From contig NW_024468910.1 of assembly GCF_011745365.1 (NCBI RefSeq), forward strand, positions 2,384,068 to 2,448,067: 64,000 nucleotides of DNA. Reading direction: 5' to 3'. Under the pieces are notes generated by a model, which did no database searches, had not been told where the DNA came from, and saw only the letters and a program-made list of their open reading frames with translations. The DNA is from Cryphonectria parasitica EP155. Lineage: Eukaryota > Ascomycota > Sordariomycetes > Diaporthales > Cryphonectriaceae. Of this stretch, positions 46,205-57,611 are shown piece by piece (the first letter of the stretch is position 1; the number at the start of each line of letters is the position of its first letter). Made by a program: the position numbers and the translations under genes.

Positions 46205-47168
46205 TTTTACGTGTTGAACGATGGAAACTTTGTAGAACGGAGTGGGCGGGAATCAATTGATTGGGAACGAAGACGGAGGAGGAAAGAACAAGACGACGAG
46301 GATGTAGTGCTGGCAAGACCACAAGTGGGTATGGTGACAATCTTAAACTTTTTAGCATATGAGCTGGCGCAACAGGGGGCGATCACAGGGGTAGCCAAAT
46401 CTAAGTGTGGGGCAAAAAAATGGGCATGCGTACTAAGTAGTCGTACCCATGGGGCATTATCGGATGTGCACAACTTATCAGGCCCTGAACCCCTGAGATG
46501 GGACCCAACCATGCTACTAGTGGACATTTGTAGATGCTGTCTGTGTACCATGGCTTTCCAGAGACATTCCATACCTGTTTCCTGTAGAAAGAAGTCTGGC
46601 TTCAAGATCGCAGCAGGACGATCTGGACTCATCTTGAGATCAAGTTGCACACAGTACTTCATCAGAATTGTCATGGTGGTATTCCTCTGCTACTGATGAT
46701 ACTGCTGCTGCTGTTGGCAGTGTCAATCCCTCTGAATTAGAGAAACTATGATGTGCCTTCCCAATGGAAAGTCTGAGCCAGTATGGAATAGCTTGCTCAT
46801 AACAGGATTGCCCCCCAGTCGGCCATCTACAAATGACTGGGAGAAGCAAAGCAGTACAAGGTTCGTTCGGAGACCCTGGATGGCTGAGGTAATCATTCGG
46901 CCTCCCTTGTGTGATAAGATAAGCCCGCTGCCTTCCGGGCTCTTTGCGCCACCACCCGAAAAAGTGCCCAGTCAACACTGCGAACCTTGGATGTCATTAT
47001 CCTTCGAACATCAATCATCTACACCTGCAAAGCTCGCCCCACCCACGACAGCAAGCCCATCAACATCCATCTTTGATCCCATCCTCTCTGTCTCTCCTGA
47101 GTTGTGATATCAACTCACGCCCGCACCTGAAACCGAACAGATCGTACCGCCTCGACCCGACCGCCAAT
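46205..47168. other. Divergent promoter region, ERG6 / SLT11
   Basis: About 960 bp between the two starts; small frames on both strands lack domains. No gene seen. Confidence 0.55.
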
Positions 47169-48314
47169 ATGCCACCACAGATTAAACAGGACCTGAACCG
47201 CTCTGGTTGGGAGTCCACCGATTTTCCTTCCGTCTGCGAATCATGCCTACCCGAGAACCCCTATGTTAAAATGCTCAAGGAGGATTACGGCGCCGAGTGC
47301 AAGCTGTGCTCCCGTCCCTTCACCATTTTTAGCTGGTCCGCCGACCGCGCCCACGGCCGCAAGAAGCGCACGAGCATCTGTCTCACCTGCGCCCGCCTCA
47401 AGAACTGCTGCCAGAGCTGTATGCTGGACCTGTCATTCGGCCTCCCCATCGTCGTGCGCGACGCTGCGCTGAAGATGGTCGCGCCTGGCCCCCAGAGCGA
47501 GATCAACCGCGAGTTCTTTGCGCAGAACAACGAGAGGGCCATCGAGGAGGGGCGAGGGGGCGTCGAAGAGTACGAGAAAACAGACGAGAAGGCGAGGGAG
47601 CTGCTGAGGAAGCTGGCACAAAGCAAGCCGTACTTTCGTAAGGGCAGGACCATCGATGGGGATGGGCATCCAACAGGCGAGAGCTCCAGGAGCGCTACCG
47701 GGGGCAACGCTGCTGTCGGCGCAGGCATGGGAGGTGCGGGGCCGATCAGGACCAGAGACTCGAGGGCAGCTGGTGCGATGGGTGCGAGGTCTGGGGGCGG
47801 GGGAAGACCGGGTGGTTCGAGGAAAGGCGCGTTTCCTTCTACAGCACAACTTCCTCCTGGTCCCAAGGATTGGCAGCCCCCGTCGGACAAGAACATCATG
47901 TCGCTGTTTGTCACGGGCATCGAGGACGACCTGCCAGAGTACAAGATCCGGGACTTCTTCAAGGCGTTTGGCAAGTTGAAATCACTGGTTTGCTCCCACA
48001 TGTCACACTGCGCTTTCATCAACTACGAGACAAGAGAGGCTGCCGAGAAGGCCTCCGAGGAGTGCAAGGGGAGGGCGGTTATCGCCGGCTGCCCCCTGCG
48101 CGTGCGATGGAGCCAGCCTAAGGTTGTGGGCACGATGAACCGGGAGGAGAGGCTAGAGATGCTGAGGGATGGTCGCTCAGCGTTCCCCCAACCTAGGAGA
48201 CAACACGGTGGGCAGAGAGCAACAACCGAGGACGGCAGTGCGCAGCAGGAGGAGCCGGTGGCCGCCCCTCCCGGTGCTGTGGATATCAACTACGCCAGTC
48301 TGGCAGGCAATTGA
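47169..48314 (+). CDS. slt11: Pre-mRNA splicing factor SLT11/Ecm2 (RBM22-like)
   Basis: A single-exon gene, 381 aa. The ATG at 47169 gives MPPQIKQDLNRSGWESTDFP, the conserved family start. The N-terminal zinc-binding region is Cys rich (CESCLPENPYVKM, CKLCSRPFTIFSW, CLTCARLKNCCQSCMLD), and an RRM lies at about residues 237-316 (NIMSLFVTGIEDDLPEYKI, HCAFINYETREAAEKA, LRVRWSQP). The Gly/Arg-rich linker between them is longer than in yeast. Slt11/Ecm2 (human RBM22, S. pombe Cwf5) contacts U6 snRNA and stabilises the active spliceosome. The open frame continues upstream to 46944, but no earlier start is conserved. Confidence 0.95.
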   Translation: MPPQIKQDLNRSGWESTDFPSVCESCLPENPYVKMLKEDYGAECKLCSRPFTIFSWSADRAHGRKKRTSICLTCARLKNCCQSCMLDLSFGLPIVVRDAALKMVAPGPQSEINREFFAQNNERAIEEGRGGVEEYEKTDEKARELLRKLAQSKPYFRKGRTIDGDGHPTGESSRSATGGNAAVGAGMGGAGPIRTRDSRAAGAMGARSGGGGRPGGSRKGAFPSTAQLPPGPKDWQPPSDKNIMSLFVTGIEDDLPEYKIRDFFKAFGKLKSLVCSHMSHCAFINYETREAAEKASEECKGRAVIAGCPLRVRWSQPKVVGTMNREERLEMLRDGRSAFPQPRRQHGGQRATTEDGSAQQEEPVAAPPGAVDINYASLAGN

Positions 48315-48790
48315 GAGGTGTTGTTTCGTAAGACGCAAATTCTCTTCACATCGGCGTTTTGGGCGTTTGGAAAGGGGGCTGGCGACAGACCGATACCATA
48401 CCATGCACAGCGAGAAGGTTCGGAGCATTTCAGGAAACATTCGGTGTCTCATTCAAGTCTTCAGAAGTCTTAAGCAGAGGGGTATCATTTCGTTGGGGGG
48501 GCAATTCTTCTCTAGCCATTGTAATCTTACAGTTAACCCGCCACGCCTTGTCGTGTCTCTTCCTATCCGTGAGTCCGTGTTGGAACCAGTGCATTTGCAA
48601 ACGTTCACCAAGACATCATAAAACACCGATTCTCCAGGCAGCGGTCCTCCTTAGGCTGCTGGTCTTTCTTCGGCTTCCCTGGGACAAAGACATCCTTAGG
48701 TGTAGGTGATTCCTTGACCTCCATACCTCGCGGGAAAGGAGATCCTGCCTTCCAGCAGTTGTTGCGATCATGCGATACAATGCTTGTGTC
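48315..48790. other. Convergent intergenic region, SLT11 / MZM1
   Basis: 3' flanks; no gene seen. Confidence 0.5.
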
Positions 48791-49228
48791 TCAGCTCGAG
48801 CAACATCCGTCTCCGCTCGCAGCCTTCTTCATGCCCGCCAGAGTGATCGTGTCATTGTCACCGCGCTCGGTGTACTCGTGTATTCTCAGTTCTACGCACC
48901 ACTTGTTGTTAGAATCTTGCCCTCCAATACCACACGAGATTTTTGACCATCGCCCTGTGTTCGGATCAAAGTCGTTCCATCTCTTGTACTCACTGTAGGT
49001 ACTCCCATCACCCTGCTGGCTTCCCTGTACAACATTCGCCCTCAGAGCTTCCGCAACAGCCTCCGCATGCTGAATCGCAGGGGCGACAGCCGGGTCTGCC
49101 GGCTGCAGACTTGCCTTCTCCCGGAACATGGTGCGAGCCTGCAGCCGCGCGGCGGAGAGCACGCGCTCGTCGCCCTGGAAGGCTATGCGGGTTGCGCGCA
49201 GGATATTGCGGTAGGCGGCGAGGGCCAT
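48791..49228 (-). CDS. mzm1: MZM1, mitochondrial LYR-type complex III assembly factor
   Basis: Minus-strand exons 49228-48994 and 48891-48791 give 111 aa. The start is the ATG at 49228, MALAAYRNILRATRIAF, matching the family; an ATG at 49243 is upstream in frame but not needed. The AYR of the LYR motif is at residues 5-7, followed by DERVLSAARLQARTMFREKASL and, after the intron, KLRIHEYTERGDNDTI. The intron (48892-48993) has GTGAGT, a CTAAC branch site and TAG; read through it stays open, so an unspliced model would wrongly insert 34 residues. Mzm1 sits in the mitochondrial matrix and helps insert the Rieske protein into complex III, and affects zinc levels. Confidence 0.9.
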   Translation of the reverse strand: MALAAYRNILRATRIAFQGDERVLSAARLQARTMFREKASLQPADPAVAPAIQHAEAVAEALRANVVQGSQQGDGSTYSEYKRWNDFDPNTGRWSKISCGIGGQDSNNKWCVELRIHEYTERGDNDTITLAGMKKAASGDGCCSS

Positions 49229-50938
49229 TGTGTGGAGGGACATGGAGGAGCTCTGCAGGAGTCTCGACGTACGTAGGCAGGAAGGAGGAAATAGCAGTCG
49301 TTCTAGGAGGGGAGAGAGATTTGTAGACTGCGGTCAAGGTTGATGTAGCGGCGAAGGAATCTTGTTATTTGGGTGTGTCCTGGTTGGATAAGAAGAAATA
49401 TTTGAAATACGTAAGTATTCTAGCCTTCTAGAACATCACTGGATGGCGATCTTCGTGGCTTGGCGGCAGCTACTGATATCGTTCCCATTGGCCAGGCAAG
49501 CTGACTAAGACAGCCGCTCAAGTATATGAAGCAATCGAAGGCGACCACTGACGGAACACTCCACACCACCCCTGGAACTTGTTAGGCCAACTTCAGACTT
49601 TTGGTCGCTTGTTGACAACTTTGGACTATTTCTCGCAGTTGCGTACTGCCTGAATAAGTACAAATCGATTCTAAATTATTATAAAGGATTATGATGAACG
49701 AATTCTGCCCTACATGTCTGGATGGTTGGATATGGACGAGCCAGCACCAGTGAAAATATCTCTTGAAAGCAGAGAGACTGCATTTTCAATGGGACTAGAT
49801 ATGAGCATGGAGAGGTCTCCTCTGCAGAGGTTCAACTAGAGGCATCACACCAGCGGCGAACCTAGTGCCTCGTGGACATTTGCTTCCGAAGCCGAATTCG
49901 CATGTAGATTAGATTGTATCGATAAAATCTGATTTTGCGCACCACGGCGTCTTTCGTCGTGGATTGTCATGACTGCTTTCTCTCAGTCTCGAGTTCCCGT
50001 TGCACGTCCTGCCTTTCAAGGGCCGGCCTCATCTGTCCATTCCTGACCATGAAATCCTCCATCCGCGTGTTGACTCCAAGTACCAGACAAATGCTCACGA
50101 TCGATTAATTGCAGCGACACTAGAAGGATCCGGATGCTCGGCAAGTCTCCTTATGCAGAGAGGTATACAGCGAACAGGCACGAATGCCGGGCTAATACTC
50201 ATCTCCTGCTTGGCTCGATGCTTGGCGCTGCCAAATCAACCATGTTTTTGTCATGTCTTTATCCAAATTGCCTGCACACCAGTAAGTCCTTGAAACCTCC
50301 GTGTTCACGGTACCATAAACCTGTCTTGGATATTGATGGGCCCAGTCATCCAGGCCCAGTCCTATCCAGGCGTTGTATCTCGGACGAAGGGCACCGAAGG
50401 CATTCGTCACCCCTCAGACATCCGTCAGCCTCGTGACCCTCTACAGTCATGTTTACCGAAGAATTGTTGACAAAGCTCAAAGACTTCGGTGTCATGATAA
50501 GGATGAACCATGGCTTAAATCTGCTCGGGGACAGATGTCTGCTGATCGAATACTCTAGATAAAATCATGATGCCGGACCACTAATGCATATAGATGGCAT
50601 GTGCTGACAGTGCTGTCTAGAGTGAAAAGTATTAGCCGCTGTATCATCCATACGGAAGCATTTCAACTTAAATTAATTTAGATGAGGTCCAACAAACCTA
50701 CGGTCTTGTGCTTACTGTCCATGCTTAGGAGAGACAAACAGCAGCCTGGGGATTCAAGAATACTTAGCGCTCCTTCCGGATATGTATAAATCATTTCCTC
50801 CTAAGATTGTGCTTCTCGGCAAACCACTCTTCATGATTGCCAAGGCCTTTTGATTTGGAAGTCCTGTCCCTTCTGGGTTCCTTATAGATCTTCACATTTG
50901 ATATCCTCTTGAGTATATCGCTCGCCAATCCATCCACT
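49229..50938. other. Gene-free region
   Basis: MZM1 upstream region on the left and the AA9 gene promoter on the right. AT-rich in the middle (49650-49720, 50560-50700). No gene recognised. Confidence 0.5.
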
Positions 50939-51898
50939 ATGCGGCTGGACATCTTGGCTTCCATCCTCTCGGCGGCCTCCCTCGTCGTTGCTCATGGCGC
51001 AGTCACATCTTACGAGATCGGTGGCACGTAAGGAATTTTTTCCCCGCCGCAAGAACCACACGACTTACAATTCTACAGCACCTATCCAGGCTATACAGGT
51101 TACTCGCCATCAACCTCCCCGCCGACTATCGAGAGACAATGGCCCGACTATAACCCAATCCTGTCCGTCAGCGATCCAATGATGACCTGCAATGGCGGAA
51201 CGTCAGCCGCTCTAAATGCCACCGTCGCTCCCGGCGAAAATGTTACCGCCATCTGGGCCCAGTGGACCCATCAGCAGGGCCCTGTCATGGTGTGGATGTA
51301 CGACTGCGGCAGCGACTTCTCATCCTGCGACGGCAAGTCACAGAAGTGGTTCAAAATTGATCAGATGGGCATGACGGCGCCCCCCCTGACTGGCACGAGC
51401 TGGGGAACGGCCATTGTTGCAGCGGTGAGACTCAGTCCTCCCTACTCCTCCTCCTCCTCACATTCTCTCATACACTGCCGGATGTTCAAACCATGCCTTG
51501 TTGCTGCTAACGCGAGGGGGAAAATATGTCAGACCCTCAAGTGGACAAGCACCATCCCCACGAACCTGGCTCCGGGCAACTATCTCATCCGCCACGAGCT
51601 GCTGGCTATTCACCAAGCCAACACGCCCCAATTTTACCCCGAGTGCGCACAACTTGTCGTCACTGGAAGCGGAACAGCAGCCGCGCCCTCCAGCTTTCTA
51701 TATTCGATTCCGGCTTATGCTTCGGCGACCGACCCAGGTATTGACGTGAGTCTCTCCTCGAATGATATTGCCGAGATGGTTCCAAGCTGACTTTTGTATT
51801 GCCTCCTCTTTTCCCGGTTCTAGATTGACATTTACACTAGCACTGCCACAACATACACAATTCCCGCTGGCGATGTGTACTCTGGATTTGAATTCTAG
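50939..51898 (+). CDS. AA9 lytic polysaccharide monooxygenase
   Basis: Exons 50939-51027, 51079-51424, 51533-51745 and 51824-51898 give 240 aa. A signal peptide (MRLDILASILSAASLVVA) is followed directly by HGAVTSYEIGG, so cleavage leaves the N-terminal His of the copper histidine brace. The second brace His is in AQWTHQQGPVMVWMYDC and the axial Tyr in QFYPECAQL. The internal motif HELLAIHQAN is also typical. These secreted enzymes oxidatively cut cellulose or xyloglucan with a copper centre. No carbohydrate-binding module or GPI signal follows; the protein stops shortly after the catalytic domain (GDVYSGFEF). The intron at 51425-51532 is 108 bp and open in frame. Isolated from other plant-wall genes here. 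Confidence 0.95.
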
Positions 51899-54800
51899 AT
51901 AAGCAGACTCTCTGAGATCAGCTGTCTGACAGGACAGGAACAGAGTTTTTTGATGTGAAGATCACTGGGGAGCGACAGACAATCTTGAGACAATGCCGTA
52001 TTACTTGCGTCTTTAATCCGCCCTCGCTGTCATATCTTAGCTGTATCGACGACTTTTTCATATGCTTAGTACTTTCCTTTTCTTATTATACATATGAGTG
52101 ATGTGCACAATTTAGTATATCATCAAATCATGTGAATCCAGACAGTGGATTGTATTTTTTGAAATTCCGTGTCATACACCGTAATTATCACGAAGTATCT
52201 CCAGTCTTCAAGGTGCGGAACTCCTCGAGCGAAAAACCCATGTGTCAAATCGATGCTCCTTTGCCTGACCCTCAACCGCATGGTCAAATTGTCCGTTGTT
52301 CGTCCCCCAGTCGTTTTTGAGCCATCCAAGCCAGTAGACATAATTCTCCGCAACGATAGGCGTTTACAAATCCTTGTGACTTCCCTTATAGGTGGGGGAA
52401 TCCAGCAAACTGCCGCTGCAAATCAGTAGAATGGTATTCGTAATAGTAGTCAGTTCCCTTCGTCAGATATTAGTCCGGGGTGTTAGTGCCAAGAGATCAC
52501 CGGCAGTAGTGGAACGGCGCCTAGAAGGTTTGCGAGGATGTAGGTTGTTGACCTCGAGTCCTGCATGATATAGAGATGCTGGCCATTCAGAACGGTCACC
52601 GTTGCCTTATAGGTGATGGCGTCGGTTGTGACATTATGACATGATGATTCGAGGCCGAGGCTATATGATATATGAGTCTGTAGCGGGGGCTTGTAATCTT
52701 ATGCTCAACTCTTGAGTGGGGCTCGCTGAGGGGAGGCTGTGAAATCAAAGGACTAGCTCGAAATAAGAGTATAGGGAAGATGAAGACTGATGGGGCCCGA
52801 TACGCGCACTCATGAAGAACAGACAGACTCCTAAGCCTATGTCAGCTATCTGAGGGCTACTACGTCTGAGGAGAAGACCAGGCCAGACTCGAAAGTCAGC
52901 TATTGGCAATTGAATTCTGAATATTGCCGCTGAGTTCTCACATTTAGTTCTTGTGGTCTTCTTGGTGGTCGGCCCCATCGCTCACTACCTGGAACTATCC
53001 CAGCGCCTCGAGCCCGGGCAATGTTCTTCTTCAGCGGTCTTCTGGTAGCATTTCATGGACTTGAGACGTATGAATTGCATAAAATGCATGTGGGAGGTAC
53101 GCTGACTGGGAACAACCCCGCCCCCCCCCCCCCCTACTGCGCGGGACAGAACACGTCTGAGCAGGAGCTGCCCAGTGATTAACTCCAATTAAAAGCACTG
53201 GATATCAGAGACGTTGTAGATTCTGATACATGGCGTACTCACTCTTACAGATCAAGCCCGACCCTGCACTCCTGCACCACCCTCCATTTCCTTCAAATAG
53301 ACGTATTTATCCCATTCACTTTGGTCATGTGTTTTTCTACCCTGCATGCATTCTGTACATTTACTTTTACAAGTATTGGGTACAGGAAGGAATGGGGGAG
53401 AGGGGCTGGCCGAAGCGTGTAAGATGATTGGCCAGGGGTTTAAGGTCCGTACCGATAACCCCCTCCATGGTCTTTGGGGGCGTCCTCCGAAACGGACCCA
53501 CAAGTGCCTCGGCACGATGTACATCTGATGAGTATGGCGATGGCGATGGACACGGATTGAAAGGGAATCGACGTTGGATATGCAGACGATCTACGTAAGT
53601 TGTGGCTGGTTGAGACTCCAGACGCATTTGCGTACTGTACCGAGTTTTGGCAGGTCCAAATTGGAGTTGGCCGAATTGCCGGGAACCAACCCCCCTTGGT
53701 GGTCGACCAGCAGCGCATGACACCGTCTTGGTGTAATGTTGGCCAGATGTCTCATGAAAATATCCGAGCAAGGCATCGTGATGTTCAGTCAAGTGAGAGT
53801 GTGAGCAGCCGTTTTAGGGAAGGGGCAGTTTTGAGGACAACAAGTCTCAAATGGCCACGAGCGTCGCCGGAGTCCACGGGACACGAACCCGTGACAGCTT
53901 CCCAGGGCAATCTAGGGCCTGCAGCATAAGCGGACACGGCATAATACTACAACATGCAGATGCACTCCACTGAAGGTTCACCGTACAATAAACCAGCACA
54001 TTCTTCAGTTCTCTCTGGTTTGGGCAGGGTATGTTGTCAGGGAGGCAGACAGGGCAGCTCGTCTAAAGTAAGGTTTCTTCCTTCTTTCTATTCTTTTATA
54101 AAAGTTAGAAACTGGGCAGTCCCGACCGCTTGGAATGGACAAGGGGCAAATGCAGTCAATTTCGCGATCATTGCGACTCTGGCTGCCAGGGAGATTGCCC
54201 TCTAGTGGATTCGACATTGACTAGACCCCACCGTAATTGGGCCTGGAGCCACCTGGGAGCGGCTGACTGATGGAAACCGACAGCGGCTCATTTTAAGTCA
54301 GGGTCTCTGTCCAATAACTTGGCAGTTGGCACGCCTGAGTGCTTTCGATCCGTGTCCACGCCACCCTTGGCACCTGTCGCCTGCATGGGGGGCGGACCTG
54401 TCGCAGGTACACTGCCAGGGTTCTATTGTACAGTGGGTCACCCTGCACTACTGTATGCACTATGGTAGTTGGTCCAGTGGTACTATGTACTGTAGTACTG
54501 TACTACAGTAGTAGGTAGTACTGCGTACATATGTCTACAGGCTGCTGGGAATCCTGCTGCATCGTGCATCTCCCGCCTTCCGAGCTCCTCACCAGGAACT
54601 CTAGATGCTTTTTAGTACATAGTACATACTACGTATGTACAGTAGTATGATAAAGTGCTAATTAGCACATGTGCTAACCAGCCTCGCTTGCCCGGCCCTC
54701 CTCCTGCTCATCGCTTTTCCATCTTCTCTGATTCCCAACTCCACCTTCTCTCTTTGCGCTGCTCCAGGGCGTCTCTTTTCCTCAGTTACCATCGTCCAGG

Positions 54801-55586
54801 TCAGAGCCCTGACCTCGCCTCTCCTTTTCCCTCCACATTAATCTCACCAGCCTTTCAACTTTCTCGCCTGTCCCCCTCAAGCCTCGAAGCCGCGCAGGTT
54901 ACACACCCCTAACAATACAGAGACTTGCTGCACCCTGGACGGCGATCGACCTGGTCTGCTTGCACGCAACCTTGCAACAGCCCATTGCACCCAATTCGAC
55001 CTGAAACTCGCTCATTCCGTCAAGAAGCCACATAGATTGTCATCATCTACGAATACCGACATCCATTGCCGTCGAACTACCACTGACAAGACGAGGAGAA
55101 CATATCTGGTTCCACTCCTCTGCGCGCGCCCCCTTCTTCACATTGTACAGCAGTGTGCAAACCTATAGCTGCAGTTCTCCCTACTCCGCCCCCGCGCACT
55201 ACGAATCTTCCGATACGAAACACTTCCGGTTGTCGCTCACGTTGCCTTGGTCTTACACCTTTTTAAACACCCTACGTGTCTCTGTCATCGCCCTACTGCT
55301 GTTCCGGCCCGAGCCTGAGACACGGTCATTTTACACACGCGAGTAACACACCCGAGCCCTACACTGCAGCTAATTTGCCGGCCCACGCTATCATTCCTCT
55401 GCTTCGCGGTCGCCGCCACAACCCCCTTCACCCCGACACCGCGCGCATCAATTGCCCTCGCCTCGGCTCACGATAGAGTCGACATCCCTCCGGAGCCGCA
55501 TCTCCGTATCCTTTACCGAACGCACCCGTCGCTTCCGAGAACGATCGCATTCTCGATCCCGGATACGCCGGCGCTCGCCCGACATC
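51899..55586. other. 3.7-kb gene-free region
   Basis: No convincing gene. It includes a C14 run at 53121-53134, a tRNA-like T-arm that fails as a tRNA (about 53870-53895), a cluster of TAC-rich inverted repeats (54488-54640), and a pyrimidine-rich 54700-55586 that is probably promoter and long leader of RHO3. Confidence 0.5.
54488..54640. repeat. TAC-rich inverted repeats
   Basis: TACTGTAGTA at 54488-54497 pairs with TACTACAGTA at 54501-54510 (10-bp perfect arms, 3-nt spacer). GTACATAC at 54622-54629 pairs with GTATGTAC at 54633-54640 (8-bp arms, 3-nt spacer). Further GTAC/TAGTAC words lie between. Confidence 0.85.
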
Positions 55587-56580
55587 ATGCCTTGTGGACT
55601 TGGTGGAAGCAAGACCGTCCAACGCAAGCTCGTCTTGCTGTAAGTCGATGATAAGCCTTAGGGGTGACTGAAGAGGAGGATGATGCAGCAGGGCGGCAGG
55701 ATTGACGAGGACAATTGGCTGACAACGTCGTCGAATAATTAGGGGCGATGGTGCCTGTGGCAAGACTTCGTTGCTAAATGTCTTTACGAGAGGGTGTGTA
55801 TCTTCCTGGGCGCTCCCTAGCCGTCGCCTTTAACGAACCTCCCTCGTACAAGAGGACAACCAAGACGTGCGGCTTACATTGTTCTCGCGCAGCTATTTCC
55901 CAACGGTCTACGAGCCAACCGTCTTCGAGAATTACGTGCATGGTGCGTGCTACCACCGCGGACTACCGTCCACGTATCGAATCATTGTCATAGCAGGCTA
56001 TCAGAACTGACTGAAGTGATCCAGACATCTTCGTCGACAATGTCCACATAGAACTGTCCCTGTGGGACACTGCGGGTCAAGAAGAGTTCGATAGATTGCG
56101 CAGCTTATCTTATGGTTCGTTACTATCTTGCGATATGGATATGGGAGCCTCTTGTGGCACGGGGCTTTGCTTACTAACACTTGCCTGGTAGACGATACGG
56201 ACTTGATCATGCTCTGTTATAGCGTCGACAGCAAAGACAGCCTGGAAAACGTTGAGAGCAAGTGGGTGGGCGAGATTGCCGACAACTGCCCCGGGGTTAA
56301 GCTCGTACTGGTGGCGCTGAAGTGCGACCTGCGCGAGGGATCGGAGGACGAGGAAGAGGCGCCCGCCGCCACCACCGACGGCGCAGACGGACAGAGGGAA
56401 AAGAAGCCCATGATCGGGTATGAGCAAGGCCTGGAGGTGGCCAGGAGGATTAATGCCCTGCGGTACCTCGAGTGCTCGGCCATGCGCAATCGCGGCGTCA
56501 ACGAGGCCTTTACGGAAGCCGCTCGTGTTGCGCTCAGCGTCAAAAAGGACAAGGAGGATAACAAGTGTGTCGTGATGTGA
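55587..56580 (+). CDS. rho3: Rho GTPase RHO3
   Basis: Five exons, 55587-55639, 55743-55793, 55893-55942, 56025-56114 and 56192-56580, give 210 aa; every junction keeps phase. The product has the P-loop GDGACGKTS, effector loop [12 protein letters not shown], switch [18 protein letters not shown], the Rho3-specific [21 protein letters not shown] in two parts, LKCDLR near the base-binding loop, and a CAAX box CVVM, which predicts farnesylation. Rho3 acts at the plasma membrane in polarised growth and exocytosis. An acidic, Ala/Thr-rich stretch ([17 protein letters not shown]) in the Rho insert region is longer than I expect. The signature [16 protein letters not shown] supports Rho3 over Rho4 or Rac. 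Confidence 0.95.
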
Positions 56581-57474
56581 GCGGACGGCCTTATCGCGCC
56601 ATCTCGCCGGCCTGCACCTGACGAGGGCGGACTCTGCAAACTCGGACGCCCGCGACGAATCACACCCTATCTCCGCGGACCCATCGCGCGGCGTCGGTGT
56701 CGGCGTCTTCACCTCTGCACCGTCTAACTCTCTCTCTCTTCCCCTTACACGACTGCATCTCACGACCGCATCCGATGGAGCCCTTTTTTTCTACTGTACA
56801 AATTAATATAATGTCCAAGCATACACGAGGCGCTTCACGGCCGACCTGCCGAAGGCGGCATCTCAGTGGAGGGCAGGGGAGACTTGGGAGGCGACGTCCA
56901 AAGACTACCTGTTTGGCCTCAGTGGCCGTCACGACTCTCAAACTACTGCGCCCTTTCTATTCTTTCAGGTGCATACTGTTTCAAATCCCTGGTCTTCTAC
57001 TTTGGTTTCTTGTTGTTTTTGTTTTTGATCGTTATGGCGGGCGAGATGGGCGGGGACCGGACGGGCGGATGGAATTTCGCTTGCAGTTTCTTTTTCTGTT
57101 ATTTTTTTTTTTTTTTTGTCTCGGTTCTGTTTTTGTGTAGACAACTCGGAGAAGCGTGGCGAAGCCTGGTCACATGGCCTCACAGGAGGTTCTTGAACAT
57201 CATCTTTCATACAATCACCCTAAAATGAGGTCTCTGTCCTTACATGGAACCCAAGCCTTAAAAAGATGCACAAATCTTTGACTTGAAAAGAATCGAAATG
57301 ATTTTGTGTGCAACGAAAAGAGAAGGAAGGAGGAGGGGAGAGAAGGAAAGAAAAGGAAACGATCTGGTGTTGACTTGGTCCCATCCATGGTAAGTGACTA
57401 CTGCCGCCAGAAGCCAGGCTGCAGGTGATAACCAGAGAGATGGGTTAATAAGGCTGCAGCATGTCACTTTTAGT
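56581..57474. other. RHO3 3' flank
   Basis: T-rich around 57100-57120; short frames overlap on both strands. No gene seen before the 5S segment. Confidence 0.5.
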
Positions 57475-57542
57475 ACATACGACCATAGGTAGTGGAGAAC
57501 TTGGGATCCCGTCTGCTCTCCCCTAAATAAGCCACTAACCGC
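57475..57542 (+). pseudogene. 5S rRNA, 5' part (positions 1-68)
   Basis: Begins ACATACGACCATA and continues through GGGATCCCGTCTGCTCTCCC and AATAAGCCAC, aligning without gaps to the recalled Neurospora-type 5S rRNA positions 1-68. GGTAGTGG (positions 13-20) can still pair with CCACTA-A-CC, including the expected bulge, so the helix is kept by compensating changes. The match stops after TAACCGC at 57542. Position 69 onward resumes 3.6 kb away at 61130, so the gene is interrupted and cannot make a normal 5S RNA. Confidence 0.85.
57536..57542. repeat. Left copy of 7-bp target-site duplication TAACCGC
   Basis: The last seven bases of the 5S 5' part; an identical copy is at 61123-61129, just before the 5S 3' part. 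Confidence 0.8.
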
Positions 57543-57611
57543 TCTCTTAGATCTCGTCTCTCCTCGGATTGTAAAATTGCTGTTCGTCGGCCGATTCTTG
57601 TGGCTCCGTAG

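Noticed and set aside
53865..53925. Minus-strand tRNA suggested by CACGGGTTCGTGTCCCGTG
   Set aside because: The T-stem pairs perfectly, but the invariant A58 is T, the acceptor ends do not pair and no proper anticodon stem-loop can be drawn. At best a degraded tRNA or SINE piece.
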